Positions 48,481 to 61,100 of a stretch of 64,000 bases of DNA are shown here, piece by piece; positions within the stretch are counted from its first letter, which is position 1, and every line of letters starts with the position of its first letter. The notes below the pieces were generated by a model. That model did no database searches. It saw only the letters and a list, made by a program, of their open reading frames with translations, and had not been told where the DNA came from. Source of the stretch: Talinum fruticosum (Eukaryota; Streptophyta; Magnoliopsida; Caryophyllales; Talinaceae); assembly GCA_021018815.1 (NCBI GenBank), contig JAITYX010000141.1, positions 248,001 to 312,000 on the forward strand. The letters run 5' to 3'. Position numbers and translations under genes: made by a program.

Positions 48481-50217
48481 GGGAGATTTACAATTGGGTA
48501 CCACTTTAATTTACAATTACCAATTTGATTATTATTTTTACACCTAAGTCACTCTCTCAAAAGTAAAAATACCATTATATCCTCACCCCTCCCTCTCTGT
48601 CTTTCCTTCAGCAGGTTCTCTCTCTCCTCCCACTTGTCAATCTCTCCCCCTTTCCTCTCCTTAATGTTGTCTTTCTCTCTCTCTCCTCTCCTTACTTTTA
48701 CATATCTCTTAACTAAAATAATTTTTTTAAATAAAAATAAAATATATTTTATTTTAAATTATATTATTTTTATAAAGAATTTTGTTTTTCTTTTAGATAA
48801 AAAATTAATTAATTTGTGTTATAAATAACTTTTTAAATTTTTTAATGAAAAAATTATTCCACATTTAAATTTTAGTTTTGTTATGCATATTTCTTTTTAT
48901 ACTACCATTATGAATTTCTCTTATTATAAATAAATTATCTTATTTTCACACCAAAAAATAATGTATTCATTTTTATGATGTAATTTTAAACAAAATTTAA
49001 GTTTCAAGTAAAATTATTATTTTAAGTTCATATTATAAAACTTTGACTTTTAAGTTTTAGTTTTTTATTTCAATTAAAATATTTTAATTGAGAAAATATA
49101 TATTGTTTAAATCCTAAACGTTAATTGGTCAATCTAAAATATTAAATTAATAAAGTTAAACACTAAAACCTAAATGTAAAATAATTATAATAGCTAAAAT
49201 CATGGTTAACTTTATATATATTTTCATAAAAATAAATATAAAATTACATAGATTAATTTAAATAAATTTTTAAGATAGAATAAAAAGTTACTATATACTA
49301 GGATTACTATAGATGTCATCCATGGTTAACCATGATGCTATCCTAGGATGACTATGTTAACATCCGAGGATAACATCATAGTTGACATATATAGTAATTC
49401 TAATATACAATAATTTTTAATTTTATTTTAAAAATTTATTTAGGTTAATCCATGTAATTTTATATTTATTTTTAGGTTAACATATGTAAAGTTAATTATG
49501 ATTTTAACTATTATAAGTATCTTACATTTAGGATTTAGTGTTTAGATTTATTAATGTAATATTTCAAATTGAGTAATTAAGATTTAGGATTTAAACATAT
49601 TTTCTCAATCAAAATATTTTAGTTGAAATATGAAAAAAAAACTTAAAAATTAAAATTTTATAATATGAACTTTAAATTATAATTTACTCAAAATTTAAAT
49701 TTTGTTTAAAATTAGATCATAAAAATGAATACATTATTTTTTTGATGTGAAAATAAGGTAATTTATTTATAATAAGAGAAATTCATAATGGTATTTTATT
49801 TTTGAGCAACATAATCATATTATATAAAAGAAACATGAATAACAAAGCTAAAATTTAAATGTAAAATAATTTCTTCATTAAAAAGTTTTAAAAATTATCT
49901 ATAATACAAATAATTAATTTTTTATCTAAAGGAAAAAAACAAAAGTCTTTATAAAAATAATATTATTTAAAAATAAATATATTTTAATTTTATTTAAAAA
50001 AATATTTCAAAAGAGATGTAAAATTGGGGGAGAGGAAAGAGAAACATATGGTGAGGGGAGGAGAGAGAGAGGATGGCAGGGACACACTAAAGACAGGTGT
50101 GGAGGAGAGAGATAAAGGATATAATTGTCTTTTCAATATAAAAAGGTGATCCAAGTGTTAAAAAAACCACCAAATTTGTAATTATAATTTAAAAAGTAAC
50201 CTAATTGTAAATCTCCC
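48481..50217. mobile_element. Long-TIR foldback MITE with 9-bp TSD (Mutator-type)
   Basis: The left arm starts GGGAGATTTACAATTGGG and the right end is its reverse complement (..CTAATTGTAAATCTCCC). The two halves mirror each other almost to the centre near 49350: for example the CT-rich block at 48600-48710 mirrors the GA-rich block at 50030-50130. Both flanks read TTTGAGCAA (48472-48480, 50218-50226). A 9-bp duplication plus long TIRs indicates a Mutator-like origin. No transposase. Confidence 0.88.
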
Positions 50218-50226
50218 TTTGAGCAA

Positions 50227-50697
50227 AAAGGTGAATAATTCAATGAAATGCATAATTGGAGTAGAAAACACCAATTAATTAATTAATTAATTAAAAAATG
50301 ATGGTCCCCTAAATCGTAGCTAGTGTGTTCCTAATCTTGCTTTTGTTGACGTCTCCTATACTTATTTGTGGACTTCACCTGACCCTAATCCTGTTGGCAT
50401 TTCGCAAGTTAGAATAAGATTCATAGACCCACTTGCAAATACTTTACATTTTTTAAGATATTCTATAGGACTGTTGAGATTATTATATTAGAAATTATGA
50501 CAGAAACGCAATATTTTTGCCTCCACAATTTTCTAATTATGGTTGATCCTACTACGCTCATACGCACCTGAGCCACCGTCAACGACCGATAGATAGCACA
50601 ATGTTCTTTGGATAAGGGGCTTCGTCTAGCTACTCCAGCCCTTATCAGACTCATAGATTTGCTTAAAATAGGGGTCTTAGAAGGTAAATTTGTATAT

Positions 50698-50754
<57 letters not shown>

Positions 50755-50838
50755 ATTCTTATTATAGTTCATCAACCTTTGCAGCATGTTTAATTTTCTT
50801 TTACATAAAGGTAATCAAAGTCAAAATGTTGGTTGATT
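50227..50838. other. Spacer with (AT)n
   Basis: No gene recognised. Contains an (AT)n microsatellite at 50702-50751. Confidence 0.55.
50702..50751. repeat. (AT)n microsatellite
   Basis: About 25 AT dinucleotides. Confidence 0.97.
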
Positions 50839-50839
50839 A

Positions 50840-51560
50840 TAGGTAGACGTGGCAATCGGGTCATTTGGTTCGGGTTAAGTTTGGTTTGAGTCGACTTCGA
50901 GTCAATCTCGTTCGGGTCCGGTTCGTATTCGGTTCGGTCAACTTTTATTCGGGTAAACTTTGGGTTAATCTCGTTTAGGTTCGGTTCGGTTTCGGTTCGA
51001 GTCAACTTCGGTTCGGTTCAACTTCGGGTCAATCTCGTTCGGGTCGGGTTTGGGTTAATTTCGGATCGGATCCACTTCGGGTCGTAATCGGGTCACTTTT
51101 TGGGTCAAAATCGAATCAAAATTGTACCCACCAAAAAATTTGTACTACTATAGACAGAAAAAGTCCATCATGAGAGACCCACCAAAAAAAAAATGTGGGT
51201 TGGGTCACTTTTATTTGGGTTAAATGGATTCGGGTCCGATTCGGTTCGAGTCATTTTGGGTTCGGTTCGTAATCGGGTCAATCATATTTCGGGTCGATTC
51301 GGTTTCGATTAGGGTCATTTCGGTTCGGATCGGAATTGGGTTCATTAAATTTCTGGTCGGTTCGGGTTGGGTCGGTTCATTTATGTTTTCGAGTCAAAAT
51401 CGGTTCAATTATTTCGGATGTCGGTTCGATTTGGGTTTTGGGTCGTTCGGATTGACCCGTTCGATTCGAGTCGGTTTTGCCGAGTCCGATTGTATGAAAA
51501 CAAAATTCATCTAGTTTTTTAGGTCTACTTTAACTTATTTATTTCGAGTATCGGATCAGG
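50840..51560. repeat. GGTTCGG/TCGGGTC-rich degenerate array
   Basis: Dozens of short, irregular TTCGGGT, GGTTCGG and CGGGTCA units. It starts near TAGACGTGGCAATCGGGTCA (50851), a sequence that resembles hAT-type MITE ends (TAG..TGGCAA..). No matching inverted end was found. Open frames across it are by-products of the repeat. Confidence 0.75.
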
Positions 51561-52870
51561 TATGTATTTATATCACTTTATTCAGATTTTTATTCGGGAT
51601 CAATTGTACCTGATCTAGACCTAGCATGACATGATCTGATTCAAAGCCCATCGCTATTACTACATGTACCTGAGCATAGATTTCTTTGAATTCTTCCTTT
51701 ACTGTCTCCCTCATCTTTAAAAGTGTGCATATTACGTACTGCGTATTTGCTAGTTGACTTGAAATTCTCAATCGGAAGACTGTGGAAAAAGAAAACAGCT
51801 TAAATATGGCCCAATATCCCGTTGTGTTCATGAAGGTTAGGCTTTTGGATTTTATCTTTTTAACCATATTTGTACGTGTCCTAGGGTACTCGAGAGCTAA
51901 CTTTTTCAGGTCATAAGCTTCTAGTGTCTGCTAGGTTGGACTAGCCAGAGAACGGAATTAAAAGATGTAAGATGTGCTGGATTTCATCACAAATTTGTTT
52001 AGTGTTACTCCTCCTGAGTTTAATTATCTTTAAATTTATGTTTACAAGTTTAGGACATATGTAGAGTTAATGAACTTTAAATTTATGTCTACAAGTTTAG
52101 GACGTATATAGAGTTAATGAACTTTGAACTTTGGGATGGAGACCCTAGAAGTAAGAGAAATTTTAAAATTTTAAAAAAATTACTTCCTTTATTTTACAAT
52201 ATATGTCACTTTAATCATCTCTTTTCGTTTCATGACATAATAATTGGATAAATTATCAAAATTATCCTTAAAGTTTGTTACAACTACTACGAGGCCACTC
52301 ATTTCTTAAAACTCGCTTCCAGGTACCGTAATATTTGGTGTAAGCTACTAGAAGGACCTTAATCACTAATTGTATTAAAATTTTTTGCTCTTCACTTTCT
52401 AAATTTTTCATGTTTGACCTCAATATTATATCTGTAATATTTTATGTATTATTATTGTTATATTATGTCTTTAAATTATTAAGAATTATTTTATTTGGTA
52501 ACAGAGTCTAGGTTATCATATTAATATTTATAATTAGTTATAATTAATGCTTGTAATTAATATAATTAATGCTTGAATCATCATTTGTTTGTTCTGTTCC
52601 AAGTTTCCTCATATTGTGCACACTCCTGAAAAATTTACATCCGTAACCCCGCAATTAAACTATATTACTGATATACTTTAGGAATTAAAAATTAAATTAC
52701 ATAATATTAAGGCTATGATTAAGGAAATTAAAAAATAATTATTTGTAATATATTTTTCCTTAATTAACAAATTACATAGCAGTAATAAGATTGATTTAGG
52801 TAAAATTGTATCTTTTAACATAAATATGAATTTTGAAATTCTAAAAACAAAATCTCATTGCTCTTACAAG
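51561..52870. other. AT-rich spacer
   Basis: No gene recognised; contains a 47-bp tandem duplication at 52029-52122. Confidence 0.5.
52029..52122. repeat. 47-bp tandem duplication
   Basis: Two adjacent units (52029-52075 and 52076-52122) that begin TTTAAATTTATGT and end AGAGTTAATGAAC, differing at only a few positions. Confidence 0.9.
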
Positions 52871-52879
52871 AATTAAAAC

Positions 52880-53450
52880 CCTAAAAATTGAAGAAAAATC
52901 AATTGTTGAAGAAACCTCAGAAAAAAAAGATGGAGTCTAAAGGGTGTAACCTGGATAAAACTTCATAATATATTTGATAATAAACAAGATCCAAAAGTAT
53001 TAAACAAGATAATGAGTGCTATTGTTGATAAACAAGAAATACTCAATATCTTTGACGAAGAAATGAACTATCTTTATCTTGAAAAAACAATCTATCAACA
53101 AATGAATTTGATTAAACCAGATGAAATCAACACCCTACCATTATAGAAGTAAAAAGACAATTAAATAAGAAATATGAAAAAATTATAGAAAATAATGAGT
53201 TTAAGAGGTTGGAGAAGAGTTGAATAATGAAGATTTTGAATCCAATTTGGTTAATAATTAGTATCTAAACCAGAAAACTTTGGATAATCATTTAAAAGAA
53301 ATAAAAAGACCAAAGTATGTCCGAGTTAGGACATCAAACTTCACTTTTGGACTCATTCCTAAGAAAATAACTTCATTCGAACATTAGAAACGTGAAATGA
53401 ATAGTGTCCTAAACCTTAATACGACATGGACTGCTTGGAAGTTTCCTTAA
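52880..53450 (+). pseudogene. Unassigned decayed coding remnant
   Basis: The plus strand shows protein-like stretches in shifting frames: NKQDPKVLNKIMSAIVDKQ, EEMNYLYLEKTIYQQ and RPKYVRVRTSNFTFGLIP. The composition (Lys/Asn/Glu-rich, helical) looks coding rather than random, but stops and frame changes are frequent. I do not recognise the family. A pararetrovirus- or retroelement-derived origin is possible but unsupported. Confidence 0.25.
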
Positions 53451-54325
53451 CTATATTGAACATAACTTTTTCGAAAGTATTTATCACATATATGTTTAAT
53501 TGGAATATTTATCATATTTATATTAAATTCATCAGTATGCATTTATAATTTTGAGTCAAGTTTAAATGAAAAGATGTAATTAAGTAATTAAACTTTCATC
53601 AATAATTTTCTTATAAAAATATATATGCATAGAAATTCATCAAAATTATTGTAAAATTCATAAAAAGCAAAAATCATTAGTGTATAGCAAGATTCATCAA
53701 GTTTGAAAAAATTCATCAATGTATAGAAAAAGTCGGATTTCCAAAAGCTCGTGTGACACTTTATTTAACCACCAAGTCTTTCCAATGTCTTCCAACTCTT
53801 ATGCTATCTCCAATGGGATAAACTCCCTCCTATCCGGAGAAGAGAGAAAAAAAAAGGGGCGGGGCTGTATGAGGTGGAAGGGAGCTTCTCAGTGGAATTG
53901 CTCCATGGAGAAGCTCCGTGGAGCAACTCGGGACAGGGAAAAACAGGAGAGAGAGGAAAAGGAGCGCGTGAGACACAACTTATCGGGAGTTGTGTCCGGT
54001 GTGTGCAAGACATGTGCGTGAAAGGGAGTGAAAGAGAGGCGTGCGGACCCCGTGTGTCGGTGCAAGTGGGTAAATTATTTCTGCTTTTTTTTCTTATTTT
54101 CTACCGCTTGTTTTCCCTTTTTAAATTTCTTTTATGTGTAACAGCTTAATATAACGACTATATTTTGATGAAATTTAACCCATTTGTAACGGCTATTTTT
54201 TTGTTAATTATGTAACAACGGTCATATTTTTTCACCCAAAAACACTATAAATAAAGTATATTGTGGAATGTTAGATTTGTAATTTTTCACCTCACCAATC
54301 TCATTATACTCTCAAATCCCAAATT
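53451..54325. other. Spacer and leader region of the Harbinger-like ORF
   Basis: 53451-53750 is AT-rich. 53820-54070 is GA-rich with purine-biased composition. The stretch just before 54326 may be the 5' leader of the Myb/SANT-like ORF. No TIR found. Confidence 0.4.
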
Positions 54326-55165
54326 ATGGATACAAATTCGAAAATAGCCAATTAAATTCTCATCATCCTAATTTTTAAAATTATTACCCTCAAAATGACT
54401 CCTATTTTCATAATAATTCAAACTTTCAATACTATCATAGTCACACATCTGAATATTACCATAACTCAAACTCCCAAAATTATAATGACCTTAATTCTGA
54501 AAATTATTATTCTATCCATCCTACATATTCATCTTCGTCGGAATCATTCACTAGATGGATGGGCAATATTGGTATTCATGATAACCCACAAAATGTAGGC
54601 TCCCGGAGAAGTCGTTCTTATGTTTCAACAGATGAAACTAATGTTAACATGAGTTCTCCAAGCATTAGACTTTCAACTCATGTAGATGAAGATGATCAAA
54701 CAACGAAGCAAACAACGAAGCGAGCAAATGTTATTTCACAACAACAAAAGCAAAAAGGGGTATTGTAGGATGAGTTAGAAGATGAGCTCTTAATCGGTGC
54801 ATGGTTAAATGTAAGCAAGGATCCTATCACTGGAACCGGCCAAAGAGTGGTGACATTTAGGGACAGAATTTGGGAGTATTTTTGTGAAAATCAACGAGTA
54901 TCTAGGTTATAAGTGGTCAGCCAAAAGATCGGCTAAAAAGTGCAAAGTTCAATGGACCAGATTATGTTCACTCGTCACACATTTCTTAGGATACTATGAT
55001 GCTGCAAGGCGCCGGTTGATGAGTGGGCAGAGTGAGTTTGATTATTTGAAAGTTGCACATATCCAATACAAAGAGATGCATGGCCAAAATTTTGGTTACG
55101 AGCATGCTTGGCGGCATTCGCTCTATGAACCGAAATGGCTTAATCATGTTAATACACCACAATAA
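54326..55165 (+). pseudogene. PIF/Harbinger-associated Myb/SANT-like (NAM-associated) protein
   Basis: The ATG at 54326 opens MDTNSK, followed after a frame change by an Asn/Tyr/Ser-rich N-terminus typical of these proteins. The DNA-binding trihelix-like block is DELEDELLIGAWLNVSKDP (54770-54830). It is preceded by a TAG where the family usually has Trp (TGG to TAG). Next come RIWEYFCENQRV and, in another frame, YKWSAKRSAKKCKVQWTRL, VTHFLGYYDAARRRLMSGQS, YLKVAHIQYKEMHG and FGYEHAWRHSLYEPKW, ending at about 55165. In complete Harbinger elements this partner binds TIRs and helps the DDE transposase enter the nucleus. No transposase ORF is nearby, so this is an orphan piece. Confidence 0.75.
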
Positions 55166-55179
55166 ATGTTAGAATTACC

Positions 55180-55530
55180 AAGACATCGATAGTAACAAAA
55201 ATTTTATTCCGATAGTGAAAATTATTAATAGCAACATTTATATTATCTCGATAGTTTTGTCATTAAAATAATAATATTTATATATCTCGTTGGTAAAAGA
55301 CAGAAATATTAGTCACAAAAAAATTAAATTGTTACTATGTCATTGAAATAGCAACACTTACATTACGTGATGATGTTGTTATTAAAATAGCAGCACTTAC
55401 ATTATCTCGTTAGTAAAGGTTGGAAATATTAGGAACGTAAGATTTAAATTGTTGGTATTTTCATTAAAATAACATCATTTACATTATCCGATGGTATTAC
55501 AATTTCATTACCAATATTATATTTGAGCTG
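55180..55530. repeat. Degenerate tandem repeat, about 100-bp period
   Basis: Three to four imperfect units with ATTAAAATAGCA, ACTTACATTATCTCG and TTAGTAAAGGTTGGAAATATTAG. Confidence 0.6.
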
Positions 55531-55689
55531 AATATGTTAGTTGGTAATGCTTATTATTTAATGTCATATATTACATTATAATTATTAAAAAAGTAACTAA
55601 AAAAGAGAGAAATTTGACAAAATAAAAATTTTAATATTTATTTAATTAAAAAACAGAAAGTAAAAATTTAGAACAAAGATTCACGATTA

Positions 55690-55915
55690 GCGCTGGCAAA
55701 AAGCCAACCGATCCGAATAACCGAATTTGTCCGACTCGAAAAAACCGGGTTTGGTCAAAATTTTTGTGACCGAATTTAAAATTCGGTCATTCGGACATGA
55801 CCGAATAGTAAACCGGGTCGGGTTTGGGTATTGAGGGGAAATTCGGGTTGACCGAATTTTTTGAAAACTTCGGATAAATTCGGTCAATCGTACTCGTCCG
55901 AACCTGAATTGCTTT
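55690..55915. repeat. hAT left subterminal CCGAAT/TTCGG motifs
   Basis: Repeated ACCGAATTT, AATTCGGTC and CCGGGT units in both orientations. The counterpart is at 62735-62870. Likely transposase-binding region. Confidence 0.7.
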
Positions 55916-56083
55916 TGCGTACAAAATTGGGCTACATCATGCATAAGGCCCAAAAGATAAAATGGTGAGCGTTGCATGCCTGGCCTGGGGTAGTTTAATG
56001 GAGTTTGGGTTACCCAAATGTAATGGTTTCTGCGGCCCATAACTAAACCTAATTCTAAATGCTTCCTCTCTCTTACACTCCAT

Positions 56084-56090
56084 TATAAAA
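56084..56090 (+). promoter_or_regulatory. TATA box of the hAT transposase gene
   Basis: CATTATAAAAGC, followed by a CT-rich leader (56130-56460) and a probable first intron with donor near ACAG|GTAAATC (56460). Confidence 0.5.
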
Positions 56091-57179
56091 GCATAAAGAA
56101 ACCTAATTTTCATTCAAAAACACATCCAATCGGTGCCCTTCCCACTCCCACCTCCCACTCGGTCCCACCTCCGTGACCTCCCTCTCTCCCTTCGACGCCT
56201 AGTAGCCACCCTCCCTCCACCTTCTTCACCGTCCACCTTCTCCACCCTCCAGTCGCCTCTGCTCTACCTCTAGTATGCGCTAGCCACTCCCTCAATCCTC
56301 AATCGATTCCTTGCTTTCTCTCCCCAGTCACCGATTTATTTCTCTTGTTTATCCAGGTGACCGGATCTTGTCGGTCCCGCCGTTGGTTGCCACCGTTCGT
56401 TGCCGGCGTTTCTTTCCTACGTTCGTTGCCTCCGATCGTTGCTTTACTCTTCTCCAACAGGTAAATCTGAACTTTTCACTTTGATTTGTTTGTCCTCTCC
56501 TTCTTTATCTCTCGTATATGTTCATGCGTGTTTGTGTTACATGGTTTTCTGGCGCGTGTTCATGGTGTATGTGTTCTTTATGTGTGTTTGTAGTTCATTA
56601 CCCGCCTGCCGTCGTTCGTTGCTTTTATGAATTCTAGATCTAGGGTTTTGTAGTTATGAATTTGTATATTTTATTTTTGTAATTGTCTAATTTTTTATTT
56701 CATTAATTTCTTTCTCGTATTTTTTCTAGTTGTAGCATAAATTTGTACCAAAAATTTCTAGATCTCGTACTTTGATTTTTTCGTCGCCGTTCACGTGTAA
56801 TTGTCTTTTAGATCTAGCATAAATTTGTTAATTTTTCTAATTTTGTCTTCTAAATATGGTATTTTGATTTTTATTCTATGACTGAATTTCTTAATTTGAT
56901 AAACAATTAGTCGTGAATTTTTTTCTGATTTTTTTATGTTGAGATAAATTGTCGCTGGGAATTTAGTTTAAATATGTAAAAATAATTAACTTCTCAATCT
57001 CATGAAATATATATGTAGAAATTTGTATTGTATATAATTTGTAAATTGTAAATTGTATTCATGAATTCCTTTAATTTGCATGTCTGGTTTTTTTTTATTT
57101 AGATAATTAATTTTTTGTTTGTTTTTTTATATAATTTATAAAATTTTCGATCTCTCTTACCATAACTCAAAAATGGATT

Positions 57180-58125
57180 TTGAAAACCCTAAATAAAAAA
57201 CCCTAGACACCTTAAAAACAGAGTTCGAAAACCCTAAATAAAAAACCCTAGACATAAGCCCAAAACCAAAAGTCCAAAACCGCAAGCCCTAACCGAAATC
57301 CTAAACCCCAAATCCTAAATAAAAAACCGTAAACCCCAACAGCCCAATGCCCAAGCCCAATACCATAAGCCCAAAACCGCAACCCCTAACCGAAACACTA
57401 AACTCAAAATCCTAAATATAAAACCCTAGATACCAAAAGCCCAATGCCCAAGCCCAAACCCGCAATCCCTAACCTGAACCCTAAACCTAAATAAAAAAAC
57501 CAAGACCCCAAGCAGCCCAAATGCCCAAGCCCAAAACCGAAGCCCAACAGCGCAACCCAAACCTTAAAACCTAACCCTAAACCCTAAACCCAAAACCTCA
57601 AACCCCAAACCCAAAACCCTAAACCCCAAACCCTAAACCCCAAACCCCAAACCCCAAACCCAAACCCCCAAACCCCAAACCCTAAACCCCAAACCCTAAA
57701 CCCTAAACCCTAAACCCCAAACCCTAAAACCCAAACCCCAAACCCCAACCCCAACCCTAAACCCTAAACCCTAAACCCTAACCCCTAACCCCTAATCCTA
57801 AACCCTAACCCCTAAACCCTAAACCCTAACCCCTAAACCCTAAACCCTAACCCCTAAACCCTAACCCCTAAACCCTAAACCCTAACCCCTAAACCCTTAC
57901 CCCTAAACCCCTAACCCTAAACCCTAAACCCCTAACCCTAAACCCTAACCCTTAAACCTTAAACCCTAAAACCTAACCCCTAAACCTTAAACCCTAAACC
58001 CTAACCCTAAATCCTAAACCCTAAACCCTAAACCCTAAACCCCAAACCCTAAACCCCAAACCCTAAAGCCTAAACCCTTAACCCCACACCCCAAAAGTCC
58101 ATACCCTAAACCCTAAACCCCTAAC
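57180..58125. repeat. Telomere-like AAACCCTA/AAACCCC array inside the hAT leader
   Basis: Starts with sparse AAAACCCTAAATAAAA and AAGCCCAAAACC units. It becomes a dense run of AAACCCTA, AAACCCCA and ACCCCTA between about 57540 and 58120. The plant telomere unit CCCTAAA is embedded in many phases and variants. Transposon sequence lies on both sides, so this is interstitial, in the region just before the transposase ATG at 58157. Confidence 0.92.
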
Positions 58126-58156
58126 TACAATTTTTTAAATGTTTCAGTTTGATATT

Positions 58157-61100
58157 ATGGAAGCAATTGATGTTGATGTTCTTTCCGATTCGGCGAAGTG
58201 GTAAGTGTTCTATCTTACTTTGATTTTGTTTTATTGTTACTTTGTCTGTTAATTTTAATTATTACAATTTTTCTTGTAGAATGTCAATAATACCACCAAT
58301 TCCGTAATAAAAGAGCCCATAAAATCTGGTGTCACAAGACTCGGCACGAAGAGAAAGAGGAAAAATCGATCGGAAGTTTGGGATTACTTTGAAAAATTGA
58401 AGGAAGGAACGTAGAGGTTGAGGAAGGTGATGACTACAAAAGGGGTAAGTGTTTGGGTTGTAATACTATCATGATTTGCGATGGAAGGTATGGTACTACA
58501 AACCTTAAGCGCCATATTAAAAATTGTTTAAAGTTGCAAGGTCAAAATGATGTGAAACAAATGCTTTTGACTCGGTGGTATGTCAATTAGAGGGCCGATA
58601 CTAGATAATGAAATATATAGGGAGTTTCTTGCAAAAATGATTGTGCGTCATGAATTGCCTTTTCTCTTGTTGAGTATGAAAGTTTAGGGATTGTCATATC
58701 TATTTGAACCCCGATGTGAAGCATATTTCTAAGAATACTCGCAAAAGCTGATATATTTAAACTCTACCAAAGGGGCAAGAGTCGAGTTATGGATTTGTTA
58801 CAGTCATGTCTAGGTAGAATTTCGTTAACTTCGGTTTCGGGGTTTTTGTGCATCGATTCGTATATGTCCATCATCGCTCATTTCATTGATAAAAATTGGA
58901 AGCTTCAAGATTTTATTCTCAATTTTTATTGTTTTCCTCCTCCTCACAATGGGCCAAGCAATCGGTGAACACTTTTCTAAATTGTTGGGTGAAAGTGGTT
59001 GGAACATTCAACACAAGTTGACGATTATTACGTTGGATAATGCCACCAATAATGATACATTTGTTGGTACATATAAGACTAGATTGTTGTCTCAGGGTGC
59101 TTTGGTTGGAAGGGGGAAGCTTTTTAGAGTTCGATGTGCTGCACATGTAATTAACTTAATTGTGAAGTCCGGTTTAGAGGAGCTTCATGAGGCTATCTCT
59201 AAGATTAGAGAAACTGGAAAATATTTGAAGGGTTCATCTCGTGAAGGTTTGCTCGGGGAGAGTCCGAGTCACCCTAGAGGGGGTGAATAGGGTGATGGAA
59301 AATTCTTTGCGAGAACACACACTTTTGACAGAGAAGAGGCAAAGACAGATTCCGAGTCTAATCACTGGGTCGGAAAATATTGGACTCGTAATGCAATGAA
59401 TCGGAGTAAACAAGTACAAGCAGGGCGTCCGAGTCTAGAATGAACTCAGAAAGAGAACACAGAGATTTTACGTGGAAACCCTCCTGGGCGTGAAAACCAC
59501 GGCCCGTGTCAATCCAGCACACGAAGTCAAATCCACTATTTTGAGTCCACAAAATACCGTGAATCGACCGAACCCGAGTTGCTCCCTTGGACAACTCTAT
59601 ACAAGTTTTCCTAGACTCGAAGTTACCTTATCTCGATCTAGTACTTCCTAGCTGAGATAACCCTTACAGCTAGGGACAACTAAGCTGAATTAACCTTTAC
59701 AGCTTAGTCAAGGGACCTCACAAAGAATGTAAGAAGAGTTTGTAACTAAGTACAAGACCTTACAACACGTAAAGTAATGAATTACTGAGTGGGAGTTGTA
59801 AGTTGAAGATTGAAAGTAAATACAATAACTTTGATCAAGTAAGTGTATTGACAATATATTCGGCAACCTTCAAGTCTTGTGAAGTGGCTTCTTTTATAGA
59901 AGACCAGTGCGAGTAGCCGATATCTTCATCTCGCTGACCGAGAGTTCTCTCGTGACCGTTGTGAAAGGCTTTCCGAGTCACTCGGAAAGTATCCGTTGAA
60001 ATATGGACGTTGGACAACGGTTTAACTCTCTTGGAAGTCCCAAAACCATCGGTTGTGTCTTGATAAATGTGGTGAGACCCACCGTTAAGCTTGGCGTTCC
60101 AGTTTTCCGGATATGGAAGCGGACGACTTCGACACAATCTTCCGAGACTAAAGCAAGGAAGGTGAAAAGCCATATCTCGCTGGTGATTTGACGTTCGAGC
60201 CTGGATACTTTTGTAGTTTGAAAAGATATCCTCGATTGAATAACCTACAAAAGTAAAACACCTTCGGTTCTCAAAGTATAAAATACTTTGGTCCAAGGTT
60301 AGACACGGATAACAAAATAATTTTGAAAAATTACGCAATTGATTATCTCGAGTCGAAAAGAAATGGAATTTTCCGAGTCTAATATCCATGATACTCATAA
60401 TTCCATATGACTTAGTCTTAAGTAAAGAAACACGTTCTATAGCGATTATCGAGTGGGAAAGAACTTGATATAGACTAAGCATGAAATGAACTATGAATGC
60501 CGACTATGCAAACAATAGAGTAAATAACCACAAGTCAGATTCCGAGTGAGAAACAACGGAATACTCGGTATATTCAAAATGCGATTAATCCGAGTGAAAG
60601 TGGACTCGGAATAAAGAACCGGTTTTCGAGTCGCTAACTGAAAAGCGATGAAAGAGATATGTGAAGGCCGAATCGCATAGAGAAGATACTATTTAACTCA
60701 AGTAAGTTTCTAAGACACAGAGAATGCCTTGGAATCAAAACTCTATATGAATGACATCGTTATACTCGATTCCTTTTGCATGACTCGGAAAGATATAGAG
60801 CGAGTGTCTCGAGTCTTCAATCTGCTAGAGTTGCTAAGTTTAATGAAGCTGCAAAAGCTAAGAAAATATCTCGTTGTTAGGAAACTAAAACAAGATTCCT
60901 TAACAAGGTGGAATTCCACATTTCTTATCCTTGAGTGTGCTTTATTTTATAAGCGTGTCTTGTCTCACTTGGCCATAATGTATAAGCACTATACTTATTG
61001 TCCTTTTCCGATGAATGGGATAAAGTTGAGGTGTTTTGCAAGTTTTTCAAGCTGTACGTTGACTTCACCAATCTGTTTTCGGAAGCAAGTATCCTACTTC

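Noticed and set aside
50790..51514. Protein genes in the GGTTCGG array (both strands open)
   Set aside because: The open frames are repetitive and follow the repeat unit in every phase; no known domain.
57180..58125. A real chromosome end or telomere
   Set aside because: Unique transposon sequence continues on both sides and the repeat is highly degenerate, so it is interstitial.
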